Below are positions 34,601 to 46,600 of a DNA stretch of 64,000 nucleotides, in pieces (the stretch's first letter is position 1; each line of letters opens with the position of its first letter). The position numbers and the translations under genes are program-made. This DNA is from Euleptes europaea (taxonomy: Eukaryota > Chordata > Lepidosauria > Squamata > Sphaerodactylidae), in NCBI RefSeq assembly GCF_029931775.1, contig NC_079318.1, positions 79,147,614-79,211,613 on the forward strand, written 5' to 3'. The notes under the pieces are model-generated. The model searched no databases. It saw nothing but the letters and a program-made list of their open reading frames with translations, and was not told where the DNA came from.

Positions 34601-37600
34601 CGGAAGTAGGTTTCAGGTAGCTGGGTCAAGGTTGACTCAGCCTTCTATCCCTACGAGGTCGGTGAAATGAGTACCCAGCTTGCTGGGAGTAAAGGGAAGA
34701 TGACTGGGGAAGGCACTGGCAAACCACCCCGTAAACAAAGTCTGCCTAGTAAACATCAGGATGTGACATCACCCCATGGGTCAGTAATGACCCAGTGCTT
34801 GCACAGGGGACTACCTTTACCTATCATCTGCTGCCAACAGGAACAGCTCCCTGCCCTCCTCCAAGTGACAGCCTTTCAAATACCTAATAGAGAACAATCA
34901 TGTCCCCTCTCATCTGTCCCTGTTTAAAAACGAAGGTGCAAACGTACCCGAGAAACTCTACTTCTACTGGCTCAGGGGCCAAATACCTTCATCAGGGAGG
35001 TAGCGGAACTCCATGGGGCCACTGACTTCCTTGTCCGATGGGCGGCGCAGCTGCATTTGAACCGTCACTGGCTCACGGAGAGTTTGGTCCATGTAAGGGG
35101 GAGTCTTGAAGACGATGGCCACTTGGCGGTGGACGTCCGCTTGAGAGAAGGAGCCCTTTGCCTCCCAGGAACCCTTGAAAAAGCGGACTTCGATGTCCTC
35201 TGAAATGGGGGGGGGGAGAGATGGGTATTGCATACTCATAAGTAAGAAGAGGAGTTGGTTTTTGTATGCCGACTTTCTCTACCACTTAAGGAAGAATCAC
35301 ACCGGCTTACAATCACCTTTTCCTCCCCACAACAGACACCCTGTGAGGTAGGTGGGGCTGAGAGAGTGACTAGCCCAAGGTCACCCAGCTGGCTTCATGT
35401 GCAGGAGTGGGGAAACCAACCCGGTCCACCAGATTAGCATCCACCACTCATGTGGCGGAGTGGGGAATCAAACCCGCTCCAAACCACCGCTCAACCACTC
35501 TACCACCGCTCTTAACCACTACACCATGTTGGCATTTCTTGGTTTTGGTAACAAAACCAAGAAATGCCAACAGCTAGTCAATCTCCTTGCCTTAAGAAAT
35601 TCCCTTCTGTTGTCAAACTGGGACACCCCCCTCCCCAAATATTTTGAAGGCACTAGGCCAAAAAGATAGCGTTGGTCTCTAGAATAAAAGTTCTGGCAAA
35701 CACAAGAGGTCTTTGGGGAAAGGCCTGCACGCTAGTTCACTCTGGTGATTCTAATAAGAGCTACTGCGTAGCTTTTGTTGATAATGTAAGTTAGCAGAGC
35801 GCTATCAAATGACTGGTGGACCAATCTTTCTCCTCAGAAGCTTACAGTCTAGATGTCAACAGTGCGAGAAGGAACATGGGATGAAGAAGAGCCAAAGAAA
35901 TTACTCATACTAGGGCTTCATTAAACTGGGGTGAAGAAAACAGAGGGGTTGGGTCACGTATTTCATAGAAAAGGAGGGGTCTGAAGAGACAGAGATAGTT
36001 CCCTGTAGGTGTTCTGGGAGGAATTTTCAGACATAAGGAGTTGGTTTTTATACCACGATTTTCTCTACTTTTAAAGAGTCAAACTGGCTTACAATTGCCT
36101 TCCCTACCTCTCCCCACCACAGACACCTTGTGAGGTAGGTGGGGCTGAAAGAGTTCAAAGAGAGCTGTGACTAGCCCAAGGTCATCCAGCAGGCTTCCTG
36201 GGTAGGAGTGTGGAAACAAACCCGGCTCACCAGATTAGAGTCCACTGCTCTTAACCACTGCACCACGCTGGCTCCAGGAAGGGCAGAGTCCACAAGACCC
36301 CAAATAGTGCAAGTGTACCTTTCTGCACTTTGTCGCAGAGAAGGAAAATCTCGTCGCCCCCCAGGCAGCTCCCTGAATTACGGTTCACTCGGCAGATCTT
36401 CAGCTCAGCTGTGTTGGGGGCACCTGGAGAAGGACATCAGGGAAAGACCTGTGTTAGTCACCGGCAAAGTGTGTGTTTGTGGGGGGGAAATAATACAGTC
36501 GCACACAGGCTGGATTCATGTGACAAGAAATTAATTCAGTTCAAGTCCCGTACTGGTGTCACTGTGAGAGAGGGCAGAGATGTTCAATTGAGGGGGTAAT
36601 CTAATACATCCTTGATTATTACTGAGTCTGCTGGTTGCTCTGCAAGAGAGAGACCAGGACGTCCAAGCCCTCCTTATAGACTTACAAGCTGTAACTGTAA
36701 GTTCCCACAAGGGGGAAGAAAAAACAAATTGGGTGCTCCATTTATGGAGTTCCTAACATCTCATGTAGTCAAGCCGTAAGGCATCTGGTTTTCGATTACT
36801 TGTGTGTATCAACAATTTAAATCCATTCTCCATTGTAATGCTTATACCATAAACCCACCTTGAGTTTAGGGAGGGGCTGTGGCAGAGCATCTGCATGGCA
36901 TACAGAAGGTCCCAGGTTCAATCCCTGGCAACTCCAGTTAAAGGGACTAGGCAAGTAAATGATGTGAAAGACCTCTGCCTGAGACCCTGGAGAGCCGCTG
37001 CCGGTCTGAGTAGACAATACTGACTTTGATGGGTCTGATTCATGAACACGTGAAGCTAGATTTGGTGTGAGAGATGACGGCAGGCACACCTTTTCCCTAA
37101 CTTTTAATGGGTACGGGGGATGCTCTGCTCTCTTGGGTGCTTTTCGCTAATGAATGGGACATGCCCTTCCCATCCCAAATTGACACTCACGATTGTCATA
37201 GATCGGCTGTGACACAGTCAAGGGCAGCTGAACCAAGTGACCGCTGGCTGCATCTCGAATCCACACTTGGAAACAGAGCCGAACAGCATTCAGGTCGTAG
37301 TCGCCTTTGAGTTCTTCCGGGGGCACTGGGAGGGAAGAAGAGAATGAAACCAGCTCAGCAGACCAGGGAAGGCCTATCCACCTGTTTGCCCTGCTGTAGG
37401 TCTACGTTACAATGTGGGGGGGGGGGGCGCCATTTGGTTTTTATGTTAATTGGATATTTTAAGCTAGTTAGGATTTTATAGTCCTGTTTTAATCTTGTTT
37501 TAGATGTTTTATGCTACTTTAATTGTATGTTAGAATGTTGCATGAGCTGCTCTGAGCCAAGCCTTTGGCTGGGGAGGGTGGGGTATAAATTGAATAATAA

Positions 37601-40600
37601 TAATCCCCCTCTCAACTCAGACACCCTACCTCCCTGCCGCAAGGAGACGTCCTGCTCCGCTCCTCCTATCCACTTACCATTGAAAGGATTGTTATTGGTT
37701 TCAATACGCTTGGCCACAGCTTTGTCCAGGTCTCGTTTCCGCACACACTGGATCCCCAAGTTCTGGAAGCTGGGAAGGGCACATGAGCAGTGGCGGTCAG
37801 GGAATGGAAGAGAGAAGTGTGGAATTTAACAAAAAGAAGGTACAGAAGAGGATGGAAAAGGGAGGGAGAACAGAAGGAAAAAGAAGACGGAGAGAAAGAG
37901 AAGCAGCCACCCCACAAATACCTACCAGTGGACCCCTGCTCATTCAGGGAATCCTGCTCACCTTCTTATTTACCTATTACATTTCTTTCTCTCCCTTCCT
38001 CGGAATTCATATGTCGGACTCATTTGTTACGAGAGCCGGATAGGACATCCACTTGGTTGGGCCGGGCCATGCCTCACCAGCCCAGATCGGGACTGGGCTG
38101 GTGGTGGTTGCCTTGGCTGGCTTGCGGGCCAGACAAGAGCTTTCACGGGGCCAGATCCAGCCTGTGGGCCGTATGTTTGACACCCCTGCTCTAAAGAGTT
38201 CGCAGCAGTATCCACGTTTCTCTTCTCCTCCATTTTATCTTCACAGCAACTGTATGAGATAGGTCATGCCAAGAGTGTGTGACTAGCGTGGTCACCCAAG
38301 TGGGTGGGTATTCGAAAAAGGATCTTCCTAGTCCGATAAGCTATGTACACTATGCCACACTTGCTCTGTTCCTCCATGATGATCACAGGAAGTTGCCTTA
38401 TACTGAGGAAGGCTTTAAGAGGGGAGTGGACATGTTCATGGAGGAGAGGGCTATCCATGGCTACTAGTTAAAATGGATACTAGTCACGATGCATACGTAT
38501 TCTCTCCAGGATCAGAGGAGCATGCCGAATATATTAGGTGCTTTGGAACACAGGCAGAATGGTGCTGCTGCAGTTTTCTTATGTTCTTATGAGTCAGACC
38601 TCCGGTCAATCGAAGTCAGTATTGTCTACTCTGACAGGCAGCAGCTCTCTAGGATATCAGGCAAAGCTCCTTCGCATCACCTACTGCCTGGTCCGTTTTA
38701 ACTGGAGATACCGGTGACTGAACCTGGGACCTTCTGCACACCAAGCAGATGCCCTACCCTTGAGCCACGGCTACGCAACCAGGGGAACTGAAGCCAGAGG
38801 CCCGACTCTCTCCTTGCATCTGCTAACCTGTGGATGGAGCGCTCTGCTGCCAGCTCTGCCTCATAGAAGCCGTCCTTGCAGTCTTTTCCCACCAGGTCAT
38901 GGGGGTGGGGCCGGTGGGGAGCTTCCTTGGTCACCAGGGAGATGCGGATCTTGCCTGGACCCACATAATTATGGATCTACGAACAGAGAAGGGGAGAAAG
39001 AGACAGAAACCGTGAGTGTACATTTGAACTCCCTGACTCCCTTTACCTTGGTTGCCACAATGAACCCCATGTTGACAGTCTACTTCCCCCCCACCCCCGA
39101 CCCGGCTAGTCTTAGAGCAGTCTGCACCCATGCAATTATGGATCTACAAACAGAGGAACACATTGAACACATGAAGCTGCCTTCTACTGAATCAGACCCT
39201 TGGTCCATCAAAGTCAGTACTGTCTGCTCAGACCGGCAGCGCTCTCCAGGGTCTTTCACATCCCCTACTTGCCTAGTCCCTTTAACTGGAGATGCCGGGG
39301 ATTGAACCTGGGACCTTCTGCATGCCAAGCAGATGCTCTATCACTGAGCCACGGCCCCCTCCCCAAGGAAAAAGACAGAAACCATTAGTATACATCTGAC
39401 AGTGGACGGTGTCCCATCTGCATGAGGTTGCTTTCAGTGGTGATGGGGGGCACATCAAGTCTGTTCTCATTTTGGTACAAACGGTACACAAAGATGTTTT
39501 AAAAGCATAACTCCGGATGGACCAGGGCCAATTCTTCTGACCAAAGGGTGGGTTGGGGAGATGGAAAACTAGTTGTCAGCATCATTTTCAGGTAAGTCCC
39601 CCCCCCCCGCCCCAGTTCCCTGTCCATTTGAAGTTTTGGCAAATCTGACAGCACTTTGCCCCAGCACTTAAAATGAAGAAGAGTTGGTTTTTATATGCCG
39701 ACTTTCTCTACCACTTAAGGGAGAATCAAACCGGCTTACAATCACCTTCCCTTCCCCCTCCCCACAACAGACACCCTGCGAGGTAGGTGGGGCTGAGAGA
39801 GTTCAGAAAGAACTGTGACTTGCCCAAGGTCACCCAGCTGGCTTCGCGTGTAGGAGTGGGGAAACAAATCCAATTCACCAGATTATCCTCCACCACTCAT
39901 GTGGAGGAGTGGGGAATCAAACCCGGTTCTCCAGGTCCTCTGCTCCAAACCACCGCTCTTAACCACTACACCATGCTGGGATGTGGGACTTTCTCCCCTT
40001 AATTCCCTGCAAACTGAATGCCAAGTGTGGACAATTTCGCCCTCCCAGTTTGGCCGGAAAATGGTTACAAAGAAGGTCCTGCAGCTTTTATAAGGAAACC
40101 CAGACCATTTCTATGTCTGTTTTTCCAGCTGTCTCAGCGTACATTTTTTCATACTCTGCTGTTTCCCCTATTATGGAACCCAAGGCGGTGTACGTGGAGG
40201 GCTTCCCAAGCAGACTCCCATCCAGGCGTTCATTAAGCACAAGCTCAGTTCCAGCAAGCGTGCCGCACCATGTACCCCCCAGCCGTGCCCTTGGGCAGGA
40301 AGAGAGGGGACACTCTTTGCAGTATCTTGCCACATGAATACAGCCACATGAATGGCTTTCCAGCAGTGAGTTTGCTGTGGACAAGGTGGGTGTGGAACCA
40401 GTCCAATGTCATCCTTTCCAGCCTCGCGTTTCTCTGCCGAAAGGGCTGCTGTCTTTGTTTAGATCAGTGGTTCCCAAAGTGGGCAGTACCACCCTCTGGG
40501 GAGCAGTGGGATTACCTAGGGGGGCACTAAGAGGCAAGGGGGCAGCAGGGGGGTGCTAGAGGTGGGCCCCTTCAACTGCGTTGTTCACTAATTTACAATA

Positions 40601-43600
40601 GATCATGCTGGCAAATTGGGTGGAAACTATCAGAATTTTTTTCCAGACTTTGAAGAGCTGGTACCACTGGATCAAGTTCATCAGTTTTGTTGCATAAATT
40701 TCAACTAAAAAGTTTTAATTTGATTTTGAATAGATGTGTAATTAATTGTTACTGTTTTGAAATGTTATTGTTGTTATCTTCTTTAGTGAGTCATGCACAC
40801 CCCTATTTTGAACAATGCTTTTTATAGGATAGGGCAGGGGCACTGGAATTGAGTTTGTGGAACCAAGGGGCGGTGGCCTGAAAAGTTTGGGAACCACTGG
40901 TTTAGATTTTCAGGATTCAAACCTGTTTCTCAGTACCAGCGATTTACCTTTCAAGAGACTGGGTTTGGTATACCAGTCAAGGGACTGTGGTTGCCGCGTA
41001 AAAAACAAACTTGTGCCAGGCGTGCGCATGTGGAGATGGGGCTTAGTCTGCCTGATATCATCAGGGCGTCACTCACTGCTATAGGTGCCTTCAGTATATA
41101 GTCAGCAGGTGGGCATTGGCAGGAGCTATGTTGTGACTGGCAGGTGCCTACAGAACTGATAGAGACTCTGTGGGTGTGGCGATCTTGGGTGCTTTGCAAA
41201 TCTTTTTCTGCTGCTCTAATTATTTTTTTACTTTGCTGCTGGAGGAACATGGGATCTAGTAGTTACTCGTGAGTATGTTAAGACGAGGCAGTGACCATTT
41301 TAGCATTGGACTATCAGATTCGTCTACATGTTGGACGGTGAGTGGATCTTTGCAAAATGAAGCATTTTCAAGCTGAAGGGCGAATATGAAAAATCAAATT
41401 AGAAGGCTACAGCCCAAAAATTGCTGGTTAACTCAGGTCAACATAAGAAACAGCTTTAGCTCCACAAATCCTCAACTCTTATCCCTCAAGACTTCTTCAT
41501 CTGCCTTTCTTGTGCTGCCCCTGCCCTTCAGCCAAGTTTACTTCTGGGCTTTCTGCTTCACTTGCCTTTCTCCTGGAGACCACTTTCCTCAGCCAGTCTC
41601 TCAAAGCCACCTGTTTGTAGTACGAAATTTTAATCCAACCCCAACTGACAACTTGCCCATTTCTCACAGGACATAGACCACAGATATTCTAACATCTTTA
41701 TTCCTGGAAATGCGGAACATTCATTCATTTCCCACATCATCACATCAGCTCAGCCAATCAGAATCTCACAAGCACCATACAATATTGGTAAAAAAAAGTC
41801 TAAAACTCCCATTTGAAATCATTTTTCATAGGGAAAAAAGCAATCTTGATAAAACTGACCCACTCCAAAGGCAGCAACCCTTTCAGAAATCTTGAAGGCC
41901 TGCTATTGATTTGGCAATGGTGCACACCGCTTTGATCGCACCCAGGCTAGACTACTGTAATGTCCTGTTACTCGGTATAGCCCTTGAATACTGTCCTCTA
42001 AACTAATTTGAAGAGTGGCGGCCAGGCTATTGTCAGGGGCTGGACAGAGGGATCATATCATACCTGTGCTGAAACATCTCTACTGGCTGCCTGCCTATTT
42101 CCAAGCACAACTGAAACCGCCGGTTCTCACCATTAAGCCCCTAACAACTGCCATCTAACACAGCACACCCTTCTAAGCTCACTGACTTCAGTGGACTTAG
42201 AAGGGTGTAAACTCTGCTTAGGATGGCACTGTAAATGGCTTACGATCTGGAGACTTGAAGGACAGCCTCCTCCAGCACGGTCAACCTGCTTCTTAAGGTC
42301 TTCCTCCCAAGCCTGGTTCTTGGTGCTTTGAGCTGCAGGGGTGAGGTGGGCAGCCACCAGAGACAGGGCTCTGTCAGTGGCGGCACCTGATCTGATTGCC
42401 TAACTTTTAGACCTCGTGCCAAAAACACTTCTGTTCACCCAGGTTTTTAACTAAAGGTTTATCCCATCTTTTCACCTGCTTATTTTTATGATCTTAGTTT
42501 GTGGATTCCACTCCTTGGTGTTTTATGGCTTGCTTTTATACTTGGGAAGGTTACTTCATGCAGTTGGTTTTGCTGGCTTTTGGTTTCGCAGATGGTTTTA
42601 CTGCCGCAGTTTGTTTTAGCGATTTATTGTTCTATTTCTTCTTTTTGTTTGCTGCCTGGAGAGGTATCTGGACAGGCAGTGTAGCGAACTTCTAAATAAA
42701 TAAATAATAAACAAGACAACGTTCTCAAAGGCCTAGTCTTCTCTGCTCCCAACTTCACATTGCCCTGGCAACAGACGCAAGAATTCCTCAATCCCCAGGG
42801 GACACCTCCTCCCAAAAATGCCACAGAGCAGACCTTGATGGTCGGGTGCGTCTTCGTGGTGTCCGTGCTGCGCTCCCCAGGAATGGAGCCAGCCAAGCGT
42901 CCTTCGCACTGGTAACGGAAACGCATGCCCCGCTGCTTGGGCTGTTCGATGATCTCCATGCAAGGAGTGTTGCTGGGGGCAGGCTCTGGAAGGGAAGCAG
43001 AAGAGAAGCAACATCACTATCCGTGAGAAACCACCTCACCCAAGCAAGGACCCGGGGCACTGGGCAAGTCTTCACTTTTAAGTGTGTGTCAGAGAGTCAG
43101 AGTAGAGCAGATAATTCCAAGCTCAGTTCTCTACTCCCCCATTTTATCCTCACAACAACCCTGTAAGGTAGGTTTAGAACGTATGACCCTGGGTCACCCA
43201 GAGAGCTTCATGGAAAAGTGGGGATATTGAACCTGGATCTCCAGAGTGCTACTCCAAACATTATAACCACCATACTGGCTTCCATACTTTTGAGTTAATC
43301 TGGGTTGCATGGAGATTCAAGCTATAATTGAGGACAGCCGCAGGTTGATCCATCGTTACTGGCCTCTCCATCCTTCCCCTCCACTCCTGACATTGGTGGA
43401 GTGACCTGCTGGAACCCTGCTGCACGGTGGCACCTGGGGAAATTTTAAGTCCATCTGTTTAAAGTTATGTTATAATATTTTATTATTGTGTTAATGTTTT
43501 ATTGTTGATTGAAGATTTACTGTATTTTTAAGATTGTATACCCCCCCCCCCGAGCCTGGCTCTCTGAGAATGAGGGCTGGCCATACATTTGAAAAATAAA

Positions 43601-46600
43601 TAAATAAAGCTTCCAGTTCTCAAGACAGAGATGAAGTTTTAAAAAAAATAGTTGCAGGGGCTCACATTTACTCCAGAAGTTATGACTTGTGACCTGGAAA
43701 CAACTGATCTGAAACAGCAGCATCTCCATATACGCCTGTTACTCTGACATTGCTAACCATGTATTAAGAAAACCAAAATGAAAGTGACCATGCTTACTGT
43801 GAAAGGGTGTATTTTGCAACTCCCCCCGCACAGTCCTTAGAGTGGGATATACAGAGTACTTCTGAGGATACACAGAGAGCCTTTCTGTCACCAAGCTCAA
43901 CTAGCTCCCACCCACTGATTGTTGGGCTTCTGGAAAATGCTTTGGGGTTGGGGTGTGTGGAAAGAGACTGGATATCCACCAAGGCTTGAATCCTGACCTT
44001 TTACTTTGAGGAAGGGGGAGCCCATGATTCACGCCTCTGGCATTCCAAGGTCTTTTGCTCATACGTTTTTTGCTTTGAGAAGAACTAACTGTAACAGGAA
44101 AGCAGACTTTCTCCACTCTTTGCATCCTTTAGCTGTGCAGTCAGCCTAATTGGGATTTGCAAAAAGGAACCTTCCCTCCCAAACCGACTGCTTGGAAACT
44201 CTTTGTCTAAGCAGGAAAAAGGAGGCATCGATGAAAGCTCTCTCACCCCCCCTTCTGCTCCCCCACCCCATTCTTTACATAATGGAAGCTGTATAATACA
44301 GCCCATAATACAGCCGCCAACTTCTCAGCTAGCCAAGACCTTCCCCTGTCCTGGGGATTTCCCCAATCCCTGCTTTGAAGCAATATTGGAAATTTTACAA
44401 TCCACGCTGAAGTCACCCTCCTAGCAGAGTCCAGCCAAGAACTGCCATTGCCAGCAAGAGCCGTTTCAGTTGCCCTGAGACAGCCCTCCCCTGCCTTGGC
44501 TCCACCTGTTTGGGCTTCGCCTTGGCAGACGCAGGGATTCCTGCGTCACCCTCATCAGCTGGATTTCTTTACCTCGCTAAAAAATGCAGAGCGGAAGAAG
44601 CTGGAGAAAGAGAGCTAAGCTCTCCTGCGGCCGGGGAATCCCCTTTGGCAGGGAGAGGCATGCATATAGCTGGATCCACAGTACATACAGCCACTGTGGA
44701 TCAGTGATCCTGCCCTTCCTGGACAGGAAAAGTGAGGCTGTGCAATAAATACCATCGTTCTAACAGCTGTGTCCAGGGTCAACATGAGGATTACTGGGTT
44801 GTTTTTTTTTAGCTGAACAGGTAACTAGAAGCCTGCAGCCAGAAAACTGGCCAGGTGGTTCAAATCAAAATGTGAAGTCCAAGCCCCACCACCTCCCAAG
44901 TGCCTCAATTCCCACTGCCACTGTATAGTCTCCCTTTAGCCTCCGGGTTCCCTAAACTGCAATTTCTGGGACCTCTTCCCACTCCTCAGCATGCCCCACT
45001 AGACTCCTTCTGTAAACTTCTCTGTCTCTCAGAGAAGCTTGGCAGAGGCTGCAAATGTTTTGAAAGCCTGGCTCCCTGAGCTGCTGGAATGTTGCTGAAC
45101 ATTCCGTGTCGTTCCTCTAGCTCTGCCTGTCAATGTCCAAGGTTTCAGCCTCAAAACTATATATCTGGTATATTTGCCTAATACTCATGGCCTGAAACCA
45201 GAGATTTAGCAGGTTCGTGACGTTCTTCCCAACCCTTGGTTTCACTTCCCCCTTGATGCTCAAGTCAGATTTCCCCAGCCTATGGGCTCCCATGGACGTT
45301 GAGTCTCTACACACCAACGTCCCTCCATGAAGATGGATAACAAGCTATTAGCAACACCGTCCTCTGACACCAAGACCGACCTTGCTACCGAGTTCTGCCA
45401 GTTCATCCTCACCTGCAACTACTTCAGATTTGGGGAAGATTTATTCCTTCAGATCAACGGCACAACCATGGGCGCCCGCATGGCACCACAATATGCCAAC
45501 ATTTTCACGGGTAACCTGGAGCAGAGCTTCCTCAGCTCCTGTCCATTAACACCCCTCTTGTACCTGAGATCTGTTGACGATATCATTTGGAGACATGGGA
45601 AAGAAGCACTGGGGAAATTTCACCAGGCCTTCAGCAACTTCCACCCCACCATCAACCTATGAAATAATCCATGCAAGAAATACACTTTCAGTGTGCCGTA
45701 GTGGTTAAGAGCGGTGGACTCTAATCTATAGAGAACTGGGTTTGATTCCTCACTCCACATAAAGTCTGCTGGGTGACCTCAGGCCAGTCACAGTTCTCTC
45801 CGAACTCTCTCAGCCCCACCTACCTCACAAGGTGTCTGTTGTGGGGAGGGAAAGGGAAGGCAATTGTAAGCTACTTTGAGACTCCTTAAAGGTAGGGGGA
45901 AAGGAAGATATAAAAACCAACTCTTCTTTCTAGACACCACTGTACAAATACATAATGGAAGCATAAAAACAACCTTATATTGAATCATAGAGTTGGAAGG
46001 GACCACCAGGATCATCTAGTCTAACCCCTACACAATGCAGGAAATTTCCCCACACACCCCCAGTGACCCCTACTCCATGCCCAGAAGATGACCAAGATGC
46101 CCTACTGATTGTCAAACTTATCTACACACCTCCAGTCACCATCCTAAACACACCAAACGATCCACTGTCTACAGCCAAGCTCTACGCTACAGCCACATCT
46201 GTTCCCACTCCTCAGGCAGAGATTCTCACCTGCTACAAAATAGGCCCAAACGAAACAACAACAGAACACCACTGGTGGTCACATACAGCCCTCAGCTCAA
46301 AATGGTTGAACACATGAAGCTGCCTTCTACTGAATCAGACCCTTGGTCCATCAAAGTCAGTATTGTCTACTCAGACCGGCAGCGGCTCTCCAGGGTCTCA
46401 GGCAGAGGTCTTTCATCTCACCTACCTGCCTAGTCCCTTTAACTGGAGAGGCCGGGGATTGAACCTGGGACCTTCTGCATGCCAAGCAGATGCTCTACCA
46501 CTGAGCCAGAGCCTTCAACGCATCATTAATGACCTACAATCTATGCTGGACAACGGTATTCTTCTCTCGCAGGCATTGGGAGGCAAACCTTCTCTTGCCC

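Noticed and set aside
38260-38406. Possible additional RELA exon between exons 4 and 5
   Set aside because: The phases of exons 4 (ending AG) and 5 (starting C, giving Ser) join directly, and the stretch is old SINE sequence.
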